Part shown: one piece after another, positions 27,014 to 36,491 of the stretch | Numbering within the stretch: the first letter of the stretch is position 1 | How the letters are laid out: each line of letters starts with the position of its first letter | Assembly (NCBI RefSeq): GCF_001281315.1 | Contig: NZ_CP012479.1 | Coordinates: forward strand, 1,798,001 to 1,862,000 | Direction of reading: 5' to 3' | Source of the DNA: Arthrobacter sp. ERGS1:01 | Lineage (GTDB): Bacteria; Actinomycetota; Actinomycetes; Actinomycetales; Micrococcaceae | Length of the DNA stretch: 64,000 bases | Position numbers and translations under genes: made by a program | The notes under the pieces: generated by a model | What the model was told of the DNA's origin: nothing | Seen by the model: the letters and a program-made list of their open reading frames with translations, nothing else | Database searches by the model: none

Positions 27014-27397
27014 TTAGTGGAACGAATCACCGCAGGCGCAAGAGCCCCCGGCGTTGGGGTTGTCGATCGTGAAACCCTGCTTGGAAATGGTGTCTTCGAA
27101 GTCGATGCTGGCACCGTCCAGGTAGGGCACGCTCATCTTGTCGATGACAACTTCGACGCCGTCAAAGTCGCGTACGGCGTCGCCGTCCAGGAGTCGCTCG
27201 TCAAAGTAGAGCTGGTAGATCAGGCCGGAGCAACCGCCGGGCTGCACGGCGACGCGCAGGCGGAGATCGGTGCGGCCTTCCTGCTCCAGCAGGCTGCGGA
27301 CCTTGCCGGCGGCAACGTCGCTGATCTGGACGCCGTGGGCGGGCAGCTCGGTCGCGTCAACGGCGGCGGTGGTTTCTTCATGGACATGTGCGGTCAT
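27014..27397 (-). CDS. erpA: HesB/IscA-type iron-sulfur carrier
   Basis: This 127-residue A-type carrier hands Fe-S clusters to apoproteins. The three conserved cysteines are in GGCSG and in the C-terminal CACG. The segment QISDVAAGKVRSLLEQEGR starts the domain after a 20-residue polar extension. Its position directly upstream of ctaC fits a role in maturing respiratory Fe-S proteins such as the Rieske subunit, although this is inferred. The name erpA is the usual actinobacterial label. Confidence 0.9.
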   Translation of the reverse strand: MTAHVHEETTAAVDATELPAHGVQISDVAAGKVRSLLEQEGRTDLRLRVAVQPGGCSGLIYQLYFDERLLDGDAVRDFDGVEVVIDKMSVPYLDGASIDFEDTISKQGFTIDNPNAGGSCACGDSFH

Positions 27398-27432
27398 GGC
27401 ATTTCCTTACGTGGGGTAACAAGTACATGCTA

Positions 27433-27519
27433 CGTCGAGCCCGGCAGGGGCGCTAACTATGCAAACCAAGGCCGGGGCAAATGTGTTCCCCGCGGCGGGC
27501 GCCCCTGCCGGGCTCGACG
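27433..27519. repeat. Long perfect inverted repeat between peptidase and erpA genes
   Basis: Arms of 21 bases (27433-27453 and 27499-27519) are perfect complements and enclose 45 bases that contain a smaller GGGG/CCCC hairpin. It lies just after the M20 peptidase stop on the minus strand. No T run follows, so it may be a factor-dependent terminator, an mRNA-end hairpin, or a small mobile palindrome. Confidence 0.8.
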
Positions 27520-27529
27520 CAGCGGCCGG

Positions 27530-28954
27530 CTAACGGGCCGAGTTCATGGCGCTCATCAGGAACGCCTGGGCCGTGATGGCCTTTTCAAAGTCGCCCAGGT
27601 GCAGGGATTCGTTGGCGCTGTGGGCCCGGGAGTCGGGGTCTTCAACGCCCGTCACCAGGATCTGTGCGGCCGGGAACATCTCGTTGAGGTCCGCGATGAA
27701 CGGGATGGATCCGCCCATGCCGCTTTCGACGGCGGGGACGCCCCAGGACTCCCCCAGCGCCCACAGCGCCGTCTGGGCGGCCGGCGCGCTGGTGTCGGTG
27801 GCAAATGCCTGGCCGGCCTCACCGGGGGTGAACGTGACGCGGGCGCCAAACGGTGCGTGCTTTTGCACGTGCGCATCCACCGCAGCCATGGCCTCCTCCG
27901 GGTTCTGGCCCGGCGCCAGGCGCAGGCTGAACTTGGCCCGGGCCGCCGGCAGCAGGGTGTTCGAGCTCATGGCGACGGACGGGATGTCCATGCCGATGAT
28001 GGACAGCGCCGGTTTGTCCCACAGGCGGGAGGTGATGCTGCCGGTGCCCGCCAGGCGGACGCCGTCGAGCACGGCGGCGTCGCTGCGGAACGTCTCCTCG
28101 GGGTAGTCCAACTGGGCGTGCTCGTTGCGGGCCAGCCCTTCGATCGCGACGGAGCCGTCGTCGTCGTGGAAGGTGGCGATCAGGCGGGACAGCAGAGTCG
28201 GGGCGTCAAGGATGGGTCCGCCAAACATGCCCGAGTGGACGGCGTGGTCAAGGACGCGCACCTCCACGGTGCCGTCCACCAGGCCGCGAAGGCTCGTGGT
28301 CAGGGCGGGAACGCCCACCTTCCAGTTGGAGGAATCGGCGACGACGATGACGTCGCCCTCGAGCAGTTTGTGGTGGGTCTCCAGGAAGCTGCGGAACGTC
28401 GGCGAACCGGCCTCCTCCTCGCCTTCGATGAAGAAGGTGACGCCCAAGCCGAAATCGGCGCCCAGCACCTCGTTGAGGGCGCGCATCGAGGCAATGTGCG
28501 CCATGATCCCGGCCTTGTCGTCGGCTGCGCCGCGGCCAAAGAGCCGCCCGTCGCGTTCCGCGGCGGTGAAGGGTTCGGTCTCCCACAGGGTCAGGTCGGC
28601 GGGCGGCTGCACGTCATGGTGCGCATAGAGCACCACCGTGGGGTATCCGGGTGCCGCGGGCTTGCGGGCCACGACGGCGGGACCGCCGGGGGTGCCGTCG
28701 TCCTTGTTGACGCGCAGGATCTGCACGTCCTCAAGGCCTGTGCTGCGGATCAGGGCGGCCACGGCCTCGGCGCTGATGTCGAGCTGTTTGGCGTCGAAGG
28801 CATCCCAGGCGATGCCGGGGATGGCGACCAGGTCAACGAGCTCGGACACGGTGGCCGCAAAGTTTTGCGCCACACTGTTGCGGAGTTCCGCAACGGGGAC
28901 GCCTGCACCGATGGGAGCGATCGGGGCAGCATGCAACGGGTTATTTTCAGTCAT
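27530..28954 (-). CDS. M20-family metallopeptidase (dipeptidase)
   Basis: This 474-residue enzyme belongs to the M20 (carnosinase/DapE-like) zinc peptidases. Metal ligands are in LYAHHDVQPPA, GRGAADDKAG, and FFIEGEEEAGSP, followed by a central dimerisation domain and a final AHSANESLHL histidine. It should cleave small peptides in the cytosol. It starts with ATG at 28954 and is read away from a DUF3043 gene. Confidence 0.92.
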   Translation of the reverse strand: MTENNPLHAAPIAPIGAGVPVAELRNSVAQNFAATVSELVDLVAIPGIAWDAFDAKQLDISAEAVAALIRSTGLEDVQILRVNKDDGTPGGPAVVARKPAAPGYPTVVLYAHHDVQPPADLTLWETEPFTAAERDGRLFGRGAADDKAGIMAHIASMRALNEVLGADFGLGVTFFIEGEEEAGSPTFRSFLETHHKLLEGDVIVVADSSNWKVGVPALTTSLRGLVDGTVEVRVLDHAVHSGMFGGPILDAPTLLSRLIATFHDDDGSVAIEGLARNEHAQLDYPEETFRSDAAVLDGVRLAGTGSITSRLWDKPALSIIGMDIPSVAMSSNTLLPAARAKFSLRLAPGQNPEEAMAAVDAHVQKHAPFGARVTFTPGEAGQAFATDTSAPAAQTALWALGESWGVPAVESGMGGSIPFIADLNEMFPAAQILVTGVEDPDSRAHSANESLHLGDFEKAITAQAFLMSAMNSAR

Positions 28955-29012
28955 ATACGCAACCCTACCGTCGAGTATTCCGCACCGGTCAAGGGCGCGG
29001 CCCGGATCAAGG

Positions 29013-29018
29013 TATCCT
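29013..29018 (+). promoter_or_regulatory. -10 box for a leaderless transcript
   Basis: TATCCT ends six bases before the GTG at 29025. The intervening bases contain no ribosome-binding site. Confidence 0.45.
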
Positions 29019-29024
29019 TTACGG

Positions 29025-29645
29025 GTGTTTGGACGTAAGAAAGATCAAGCCCCCGCCCCGCAGGCTGCGCCTGCCCCCGACGAGTCGATGGACAGGTCCA
29101 AGGACCCCCGCTCGGCCAAGGGTGTGCCCACTCCGTCCCGCAAGGCGCAGGAGGAGGCACGTAAGCGCCCCCTGGTGCCCAACGACCGTGCGGCCGCCAA
29201 GGTTGCCGCCCGTGACGCCCGCCGCGAGGAGCAGGCCCGGATGCGCCGCGCCCTGGACACCGGCGAGGAGCGCTTCCTACCCATCCGCGACAAGGGCCCG
29301 CAGAAGCGTTACGCCCGTGACTTCGTGGACGCCCGCTTCAGCCTCGGCGAATACGTCATGTTCATCGCGCTGGCGATCGTGGTGCTGACCGTGGTCATTC
29401 CGACCCGCAACGCCGACGGATCCGCCAACAACACACAGATCTACGTCTTCGGCCTGTTCTGGGTCATGGTGGCCGGTGTGGCGATCGACGCCTGGCTGAT
29501 GTCGCGCAAGCTCAAGCGCAAGCTCATCGAGAAGTTCAAGTCGGTGGACCAGGGCGTCGTTTGGTACGGCACCATGCGGTCCCTGCAGTTCCGCCGCCTG
29601 CGCCTGCCCAAGCCCATGGTCAAGCGCGGGGAATGGCCCAGCTGA
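29025..29645 (+). CDS. DUF3043 membrane protein
   Basis: The 206-residue protein is the DUF3043 family, restricted to actinobacteria. A long charged N-terminal half (FGRKKDQAPAP through a KAQEEARKRPLVPNDRAAA stretch) is followed by two membrane segments and a basic C-terminus with KLKRKLIEKF. The N-terminal domain contains RALDTGEERFLPIRDKGP, a hallmark of the family. Function is unknown. It starts with GTG, apparently leaderless. Confidence 0.88.
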   Translation: MFGRKKDQAPAPQAAPAPDESMDRSKDPRSAKGVPTPSRKAQEEARKRPLVPNDRAAAKVAARDARREEQARMRRALDTGEERFLPIRDKGPQKRYARDFVDARFSLGEYVMFIALAIVVLTVVIPTRNADGSANNTQIYVFGLFWVMVAGVAIDAWLMSRKLKRKLIEKFKSVDQGVVWYGTMRSLQFRRLRLPKPMVKRGEWPS

Positions 29646-29756
29646 TCCACGTGCCCTAACGACGCCGGTTCCCTCCTTCTGGACGGGGCCGGCGTCGTGC
29701 TTTAAGTCGCGTCTTCCACTAAGTCGTGCCGTGACCGGCCACACACCCTCGGCCGC

Positions 29757-29762
29757 TAGGCT
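29757..29762 (+). promoter_or_regulatory. -10 box for a leaderless transcript
   Basis: TAGGCT ends six bases before the ATG at 29769. No ribosome-binding site is visible. Confidence 0.5.
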
Positions 29763-29768
29763 GGGACC

Positions 29769-30773
29769 ATGGAATATCGCTACCTTGGCCGTTCAGGCCT
29801 GAAGATCACCGAAATCACCTACGGCAACTGGCTCACCCACGGCTCCCAGGTGGAGAACGACGTCGCCACCGCCTGCGTGCGGGCCGCGCTCGACGCCGGC
29901 ATCACCACCTTCGACACGGCCGACACCTACGCGAACGGCGCCGCCGAAACTGTGCTGGGAACCGCACTGGCCTCCGAACGCCGCGAGTCCCTGGAAGTGT
30001 TCACCAAGGTCTACTGGCCTGTGGGCCCGAAGGGACCCAACGACACCGGGCTCTCCCGCAAGCACATCATGGAGGGCATCAACAATTCACTGCGACGTCT
30101 GAACATGGACTATGTGGACCTGTACCAGGCGCATCGATTTGACTACGAAACCCCGCTTGAGGAGACCATTGGCGCGTTTGCCGACGTCGTCCGCCAGGGC
30201 AAGGCGCTGTACATTGGCGTCAGCGAATGGAATGCCCAGCAGCTGCGTGACGGGCAGGCGCTGGCCCGCGAGGCGGGCTTTGCGCTCGTGTCCAACCAAC
30301 CCCAGTACTCGGCGTTGTGGCGCGTCATTGAACCCGAGGTGATTCCGGCTGCCAAGGAACTGGGCATGTCCCAGGTGGTGTGGTCGCCCATGGCCCAAGG
30401 CGTGCTGAGCGGCAAGTACCTGCCCGGACAGGCCGCCCCCGCCGGCTCGCGCGCCACGGACGAGCACGGCGGCAAGAACATGATCAGCGCACTCCTGGAC
30501 GACGAGATCCTCAGCAACGTCCAAAAGCTCAAGCCGATCGCCGACGAGCTGGGCCTGAAGATGTCCCAGCTGGCCATCGCCTGGGTGCTGCAGAACGACA
30601 ACGTGGCGACCGCACTGGTTGGCGCCTCACGCCCGGAGCAGGTGGCCGAAAACGTCGCCGCGTCCGGGGTGAAGATCCCGGCCGAGCTCATGGCAGCCAT
30701 TGACGCCGCACTGGCGCCGAGCATCATCAACGACCCCGCCAGGACGGTCAGCCCGCCCACCCGCGTGGCGTAA
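29769..30773 (+). CDS. Aldo/keto reductase
   Basis: This 334-residue TIM-barrel oxidoreductase resembles the Kv-beta/YghZ-type aldo/keto reductases. The catalytic Asp and Tyr are in FDTADTYANGAAE, Lys in VFTKVYWP, and His in DLYQAHRFDYETP. The NADPH-binding C-terminal VLQNDNVATALVGASRPEQ is complete. Its substrate is unknown. The start ATG lies six bases after a -10-like sequence. Confidence 0.92.
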   Translation: MEYRYLGRSGLKITEITYGNWLTHGSQVENDVATACVRAALDAGITTFDTADTYANGAAETVLGTALASERRESLEVFTKVYWPVGPKGPNDTGLSRKHIMEGINNSLRRLNMDYVDLYQAHRFDYETPLEETIGAFADVVRQGKALYIGVSEWNAQQLRDGQALAREAGFALVSNQPQYSALWRVIEPEVIPAAKELGMSQVVWSPMAQGVLSGKYLPGQAAPAGSRATDEHGGKNMISALLDDEILSNVQKLKPIADELGLKMSQLAIAWVLQNDNVATALVGASRPEQVAENVAASGVKIPAELMAAIDAALAPSIINDPARTVSPPTRVA

Positions 30774-30806
30774 CGGACTGACCCGGACCGTTCCCCGCAT
30801 GATTTG

Positions 30807-30849
30807 GCGTGGGTTTTGCGCACAACAGTGTTCTACGCAAAACCCACGC
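30807..30849. repeat. 14-base inverted repeat between aldo/keto reductase and pyrD
   Basis: Arms GCGTGGGTTTTGCG (30807-30820) and its complement (30836-30849) enclose a 15-base loop. It lies between two convergent genes and could end both transcripts, but no T run follows. Confidence 0.75.
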
Positions 30850-30913
30850 TGAGTCCTGCGGGGGAACAGCTCAGCAGGCCGCCCGAGCAGTCGGGCGGCG
30901 AGGGGTCAGGCCG

Positions 30914-31981
30914 CTACTTGCGCAGCTTGGCCAGTTCCTTGTTGATGCGGGCAGCCCAGAACGGTCCTTCGTACAAGAAGGCCGTGTAGCCCTGCACCAG
31001 GGTGGCGCCGGCGTCGAGGCGTTCCTGCACCTCGGCGCCGGTCTCCACGCCGCCCACGGAGATCAGGGTCAGCGAATCTCCCACGGCCGTCTTGAGCTGG
31101 CGCAGCACGGCCAGGGAACGCGCCTTGAGCGGGGCTCCGGACAAACCGCCGGCACCCTTCTCCTCCACCATGGCGGCCGGGCTGGCCAGGCCGTCACGGC
31201 TGATGGTCGTGTTCGTGGCGATGATGCCGTCGAGCTTGAGGTCGAGGGCCAGTGCTGCCACGTCGGCAATGTCCTCATCGGAGAGATCCGGGGCGATCTT
31301 CACCAGCAATGGCACGTGCCGGCCAGCGGCCGTGTCCGCGGCCTCGCGCACGCCCGTCAGGAGCGGGCGGAGGGTTTCGACGTTTTGCAGCAGGCGCAGT
31401 CCCGGCGTGTTGGGCGAGCTGACGTTGACCACCATGTAGTCGGCCGACGGCGCCAGGGTGCGGGCGCTGACCAGGTAGTCCTCCAGCGCATCCTCAAGTT
31501 CCACCAGCTTGGTCTTGCCAATGTTGACGCCCACGATGGGCCGCACGGCCGGGTAGCTCTTGCCCAACTCCGCCAACGCCTTGGCCAGGCGCGGCGCAAC
31601 GGCGGCGGCGCCGTCGTTATTGAAGCCCATCCTGTTGATGACGGCGCGGTCCTCGACCAGGCGGAACAGCCGCGGTTGCGGGTTGCCGGGCTGGGCGGCA
31701 CCCGTAATGGTGCCCACCTCCACGTGGCCAAAGCCAAGGTTGGCCAGGGCGTTGATGCCGTGCCCTTCCTTGTCGAAACCGGCGGCCAGGCCAAACGGTG
31801 TGGGGAACGTCATGCCGAACGCCGTTGTCTGCAGGGTCGGCGACGGGGCGAACATGCGGCGCAGCACGGCGCCGGCACCCACCGTGTGGGCGGTCTTGAT
31901 CAGGGTGAACCCGATCTTGTGCGCCCGTTCGGCGTCCATCCAGGAGAAACAGAGCCGGAAGAAGGTGGGATAAATTCGCAT
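30914..31981 (-). CDS. pyrD: Dihydroorotate dehydrogenase (quinone), class 2
   Basis: PyrD oxidises dihydroorotate to orotate, passing electrons to menaquinone at the membrane. The 355-residue sequence has the class 2 amphipathic N-terminus (MRIYPTFFRLCFSWMDAERA), FMN contacts in GLAAGFDKEGHGINAL and GVNIGKTK, and the catalytic-base loop VVNVSSPNTPGLR. C-terminal SVGGVETGAEVQERLDAGA is also present. The ATG at 31981 fits the family N-terminus, although the AGGAGG site is unusually close (one base). It is divergent from the FAD dehydrogenase gene. Confidence 0.94.
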   Translation of the reverse strand: MRIYPTFFRLCFSWMDAERAHKIGFTLIKTAHTVGAGAVLRRMFAPSPTLQTTAFGMTFPTPFGLAAGFDKEGHGINALANLGFGHVEVGTITGAAQPGNPQPRLFRLVEDRAVINRMGFNNDGAAAVAPRLAKALAELGKSYPAVRPIVGVNIGKTKLVELEDALEDYLVSARTLAPSADYMVVNVSSPNTPGLRLLQNVETLRPLLTGVREAADTAAGRHVPLLVKIAPDLSDEDIADVAALALDLKLDGIIATNTTISRDGLASPAAMVEEKGAGGLSGAPLKARSLAVLRQLKTAVGDSLTLISVGGVETGAEVQERLDAGATLVQGYTAFLYEGPFWAARINKELAKLRK

Positions 31982-32056
31982 GCCTCCTAGTTTTCCGTCT
32001 TGGCGGCGCAACTGCAAAACGCACCCAGCCACCGGACGCACCCTCCCAACAGGCGC

Positions 32057-32062
32057 TAGCAT
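32057..32062 (+). promoter_or_regulatory. -10 box for a leaderless transcript
   Basis: TAGCAT ends six bases before the ATG at 32069, with no ribosome-binding site between. Confidence 0.5.
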
Positions 32063-32068
32063 GGCGCC

Positions 32069-33732
32069 ATGGGAAGCAATGGAGCACAGACGCAATTGCG
32101 GGCCGACGTCGTGGTGGTCGGCGCGGGCCTTTCCGGACTGGTCGCCACGGCCGAGGCATACAACGCAGGCCGCACGGTGCTGGTGCTCGACCAGGAGCCG
32201 GAGGCGTCGCTGGGCGGGCAGGCCCATTGGTCCTTTGGCGGGCTCTTCCTGGTGGACTCCCCCGAGCAGCGCCACCTCGGCGTCAAGGACAGCGTGGAAC
32301 TGGCCATGGGCGACTGGTTTGGCTCGGCCGGCTTCGACCGGGCCGAGGACCATTGGGCGCGCCAATGGGCGGAGGCCTATGTGAACTTTGCCGCCGGCGA
32401 GAAACGCCAGTGGCTCCACGCACTGGGCGTCCGGTTCTTCCCGCTGGTGCAATGGGCCGAGCGTGGCGGTTACGACGCCGAGGGCCACGGCAATTCCGTG
32501 CCACGCTTCCACGTGGTCTGGGGCACGGGCCCCGGCATCCTGGAGCCGTTCCTTGCCAAGATCGCCGAGGGTGTTGCCGCGGGCAAGGTTCGCCTTGCCT
32601 TCCGCCACCGTGCCACGGAGCTGGTGTTCGACGACGGAGCCGTCACGGGCGTCCGCGGTGAAGTCCTTGTCCCCTCCGGTGTGGAACGGGGCGTTGCGAG
32701 CAGCCGGGAGGTTTCCGGCGACTTCACGGCGTCCGCGGGCGCCGTCGTCGTCACCACCGGCGGCATCGGCGGAAACCACGCCATGGTGCGCTCCCAGTGG
32801 CCCGGCGGCGGGAGCCCCGGCTACATGCTCACCGGTGTCCCGGCATCGGTGGACGGGGAATTCCAGCAAGCGGTTGCTGCCGCCGGTGGAGCACTCGTCA
32901 ACACCGACCGCATGTGGCACTACCCCGAGGGCATCCACAACCCCGACCCCGTGTGGCCCAACCACGGCATCAGGATCCTCTCCGGGCCGTCCCCTTGTGG
33001 CTCGACGCCACCGGACGGCGCCTGCCCGTGCCGTTGTTCCCGGGATTTGATTCCCTGGGCACGTTGCGGCATTTGGGCACCACGGGACATGACCACTCCT
33101 GGTTCGTGCTGAACAAGACCATCATCAGCAAGGAATTCGCGTTGTCCGGATCCGAACAAAATCCCGACCTCACGGGCAGGGACGTCAAACTGCTGGCCAA
33201 GCGGGCGCTTCCCGGTGCCACGGGGCCGGTGCAAAAGTTCCTCGACCGCGGCATCGATTTCCTGCAGGCGGCCACTCCGGTGGAACTGGCGGGCAAGATG
33301 AACGCCCTCATCGGTGCCGACCTGATCGACCCGGACAGGCTGCACCAGACGATTGCCGCCCGGGACCGCCAGGTCCTGAGCGGCCTGGGGAAGGACACCC
33401 AGCTGAATGCGATCCGGGAGGCGCGCCGCTTCGCCACCGACAAACTCATGCGCGTGGTCCCGCCACACGCCATGATGGCGCCCGAACACGGCCCGTTGAT
33501 CGCCGTGCGCCTGTCCACGCTGACCCGCAAGAGCCTTGGCGGCCTGCAAACGGATCTGTCCTCCCGTGTGTTGGGGCCCGACGGCGCCGCCATCCCCGGT
33601 CTGTTCGCCGCGGGCGAGGCTGCCGGCTTTGGCGGCGGTGGATTGCACGGCTACCGCTCGCTGGAGGGCACCTTCCTGGGCGGCTGCCTGTTCTCCGGGC
33701 GCACGGCCGGCCGCAGCGCCGCAGCCGCATGA
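32069..33732 (+). pseudogene. FAD-binding dehydrogenase (KstD-like) with a single-base frameshift
   Basis: This is a flavoprotein of the succinate-dehydrogenase/3-ketosteroid-dehydrogenase-like group. FAD motif VVVVGAGLSGLVATAEAYN begins near residue 14; the C-terminal PGLFAAGEAAGFGGGGLHGY holds the second FAD contact. The frame breaks at CCCC 32991-32994 after GIRILSGPSP; adding one C restores LWLDATGRRLPVPLF and continues to the end, giving 554 residues. The out-of-frame tail after the break has no relation to the family. The break is either a mutation or an assembly error. It overlaps the hydrolase start at ATGA. Confidence 0.88.
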
Positions 33733-34706
33733 GCCGCCCCGCGCAGGTCTGGGCCACCGACATCCTCGGAGCTGATTACCAGTCCATGGCGTTGGAGGTG
33801 CCCCGCGCCGACGGCTCCCCCCGCCGGGCAACCCTGGTGCGGCACCGGCCGGAGAGCGGTACCACCGGAACCCGGCGTGCCGTGCTCTACCTCCACGGCT
33901 GGAGCGACTACTTTTACAACACCGGCCTGGCGGAGTTCTTCACGGGGCACGGCTATGAATTCTATGCACTGGATTTGCACAACCACGGGCGCAGCCTGGT
34001 GTCGGCCGAACTGGGCGGCTACGTGGACGACCTCGCCGACTATGACGAGGAGATCCTGCGGGCCCATTCGGTGATTTCCGACGACGCCGGCAGCGACCAG
34101 CCCCGCCAACTTGTCCTGGTGGGCCATTCCACGGGCGGCCTCATCGCCACCTTGTGGGCACACAAGTTCCCTGCCCTGGTCAGCCACCTTGTGCTCAACA
34201 GCCCGTGGTTGGAGATCCAGGGCGGCGCCGCGATCCGGCGTGCGGCCACTCCCCTGGTCCGGCCTGTTGCCGACTTCCGCCCGTTGACACGGATGCGGGT
34301 TCCCGAACGCACCTTTTATTGGCGCGGCATCAGCAAGGAGGCCTACGGCGAGTGGGCCGTGGACAGGCGGATGCGGCCCCCACAGGCCTTCCCGGTCCGG
34401 GCCGGGTGGATGCGGGCCATCCTGGCGGCCCAGCGAACCGTGGCCGGCGGACTTGGGCTGCCCATGCCGGTGCTGGTGCTTTTGTCCTCACGGAGCCTGC
34501 TTGGTCCCGTCTGGAGTGACGCCATGCTGCGGGCCGACGTGGTGCTCGATGTTCGCACCCTGGCGCTCCGCTCACTTTCCCTGGGCAACAGCGTGAGCGT
34601 GGAACGCATTGACGGGGCGCTGCATGAGGTGTTCCTTTCCACTCCCGCAGTTCGGGATGACGCCTACCGGCGGCTGGAGCGGTGGCTGCGCGGTTACGCG
34701 GGCTGA
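33729..34706 (+). CDS. Alpha/beta hydrolase, lysophospholipase-like
   Basis: The 325-residue serine hydrolase has the oxyanion region VLYLHGWSDYFYNT, nucleophile motif LVGHSTGG, and a late histidine in IDGALHEVFLST. It most resembles the monoacylglycerol lipase/lysophospholipase group. Its ATG overlaps the stop of the FAD dehydrogenase (ATGA), so the two are translated together. It ends directly against the stop of the convergent HNH gene, with no bases between. Confidence 0.88.
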   Translation: MSRPAQVWATDILGADYQSMALEVPRADGSPRRATLVRHRPESGTTGTRRAVLYLHGWSDYFYNTGLAEFFTGHGYEFYALDLHNHGRSLVSAELGGYVDDLADYDEEILRAHSVISDDAGSDQPRQLVLVGHSTGGLIATLWAHKFPALVSHLVLNSPWLEIQGGAAIRRAATPLVRPVADFRPLTRMRVPERTFYWRGISKEAYGEWAVDRRMRPPQAFPVRAGWMRAILAAQRTVAGGLGLPMPVLVLLSSRSLLGPVWSDAMLRADVVLDVRTLALRSLSLGNSVSVERIDGALHEVFLSTPAVRDDAYRRLERWLRGYAG

Positions 34707-36491
34707 CTAGAACGGGCAGGGTGCGTCAGACGGCTCTGGACCGTCGCCGTCGTTTTGACTGTGGAGGTATTCACGGCCCGTGGGCGTGATGGTCCTGGTG
34801 ATGCCCGGACCGGCCGGTTCCACTGTCCATCCGGTTATTGGATCGTCTTTGAGCCGGTGACAGTACCTGGACCGTGGACGCAGGTTCTCGACGCTCGTTT
34901 CGCCTTTGGGCAGCAGGGTGCCGTCGGGTCCGTATCTGTCTTGATGGAAAGGGATGGTGTGGTCGATGTCGCAGGAGCGGGCCGGGTGGTCGCAGCCGAT
35001 GCCTGTGCAGACGGGGTCGCGGAGGCGGACCAGGCGCACCATGTCCGCCGGCGGCTTATGCGACCCACGACCAATGCTCAGCCGGGTTCCCCTCTCGGGA
35101 TCTGTCAGGATGCGTTGCCAGGACTTGGCGCCGGCGGCCAGTTCCCTGGCCTGGTCTGCTGGAATGGGTCCGTATCCATCCAGATTTCCGGGTTCTTCGG
35201 TGTGTCCGAGCAGGGTCATGACGGGGACTTCGACGGCTACCTTGGCCGGAATCCTTGGAACGAAGGTGGAGTTACAGGGAGCCTGCCCATCCGTCGGCCC
35301 GAGAAACGCTCGATCAGGCCCTGCCACGTCGCTGCAATCACGATTGCCGCCATTGCGGCCCGGGTGCAGGAAGGCCTGGTGGATCAGGTCCAGGAAGCAG
35401 TCCGCCATGTAGTTGTCCAGGCTCCGAGATGGTCTCCCCGTAGGAGTCAGGGCCGTGCTGGGATTGCCCTCCCGTTGGGCGTTGAGCGCCCAGGCCTGCA
35501 ATGACTCAAACAACGCCAAGGCCGGAACGGCAGGAAGAACTGCGCCAATCTGCGCCATGGCATCCGGAAGCGGGGTGAACCAGACACGTCGTTGCACCGC
35601 GGCCCTGTTGTGACGTTCCGTCAGCGGCTCCGGATTATGCTTCTCGGCAAGGCGCCGAATCTTGCGGGTGAGTGAGGCCGGGTTCATGCGTGAGGCGCCG
35701 GGCAGGAACAGAGGCTCCAGCACGGGGAAGAGCGACTCGGGCACGTTTTCCAGTCCATGGCGGATCGCCCGGACGCGAACCGCGTCCAACAGTCCCTGCC
35801 TCAACAGGGCATGAGTGGCCGGCAGTGCACTGACGAGAGTCTCGGCGTCGTCCATGCGACGCGCGGCGGCACCTTCTCCGATCGCGTAGACCGCCATAAG
35901 TTCCCCGGCCGCCCAGAACGAGGTGTCCGGATGCCGGTCCCGGCGGGTTTCGCCCTCCAAGGGCGGCCGGCGGGCAGCAAAGGCCGCAAGGGCTGTCGCT
36001 TCCATGGCCTGGGCGAAGGCGGCAAGGCGATTTGCCGCGTGGGCGTAGTCGAGCAGGTCGTTGTCCGCCAGACCGGAAGGATCCAGGCCGTCCAGCGCAT
36101 CCGCGCCGGCCGCCGGCGTCCAACGGATACCGGCCGGATTATTGGGCCGGGGAGCTTTGGGATGGTCGGGGACGGACGCCCGCACCAACTCCAGCCGCCC
36201 CTGAACGTCCGTAGGCGGCAAAGAAACGTAGACCGGGGCCGCGTCCAGGCCGGTGAGCCCCGCCCATTCCTCGACCGTGGCCGCACGCGCCGGGCCAACC
36301 CACGTCACATTCTCCATCCGGGGGTCATCGGCAAAAGGATCGGTGGCGATCAGCCGGGCGAACACGGCATCAACACCAACGCCGGGCCCGTAAGCATCGG
36401 CCTCCGGCACGCGGCCGGGGCGGAGAAACGGAATCGACGGACCGGAGGGGCTGGAGCCCCTCTCTAAACCGGGCCGGTGGATGGTGCCCAT
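34707..36491 (-). CDS. DUF222 / HNH endonuclease domain protein (13E12 repeat family)
   Basis: The 594-residue protein belongs to the actinobacterial DUF222-HNH group, often called 13E12 repeat proteins in mycobacteria. The long helical DUF222 region precedes a C-terminal HNH domain with CTGIGCDHPARSCDIDHTIP and a zinc-site NLRPRSRYCHRLK. The group spreads as multicopy mobile-like genes, but its biology is unresolved. No inverted repeats or direct repeats mark its ends here. The 5' flank (36492-36560) is strikingly AT-rich. Whether it is an active homing element is unknown. Confidence 0.88.
   Translation of the reverse strand: MGTIHRPGLERGSSPSGPSIPFLRPGRVPEADAYGPGVGVDAVFARLIATDPFADDPRMENVTWVGPARAATVEEWAGLTGLDAAPVYVSLPPTDVQGRLELVRASVPDHPKAPRPNNPAGIRWTPAAGADALDGLDPSGLADNDLLDYAHAANRLAAFAQAMEATALAAFAARRPPLEGETRRDRHPDTSFWAAGELMAVYAIGEGAAARRMDDAETLVSALPATHALLRQGLLDAVRVRAIRHGLENVPESLFPVLEPLFLPGASRMNPASLTRKIRRLAEKHNPEPLTERHNRAAVQRRVWFTPLPDAMAQIGAVLPAVPALALFESLQAWALNAQREGNPSTALTPTGRPSRSLDNYMADCFLDLIHQAFLHPGRNGGNRDCSDVAGPDRAFLGPTDGQAPCNSTFVPRIPAKVAVEVPVMTLLGHTEEPGNLDGYGPIPADQARELAAGAKSWQRILTDPERGTRLSIGRGSHKPPADMVRLVRLRDPVCTGIGCDHPARSCDIDHTIPFHQDRYGPDGTLLPKGETSVENLRPRSRYCHRLKDDPITGWTVEPAGPGITRTITPTGREYLHSQNDGDGPEPSDAPCPF

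Noticed and set aside
27017..29038. A 673-codon open frame antisense to erpA and the M20 peptidase.
   Set aside because: It runs opposite two firm genes and across an intergenic repeat; composition is that of a GC-rich shadow.
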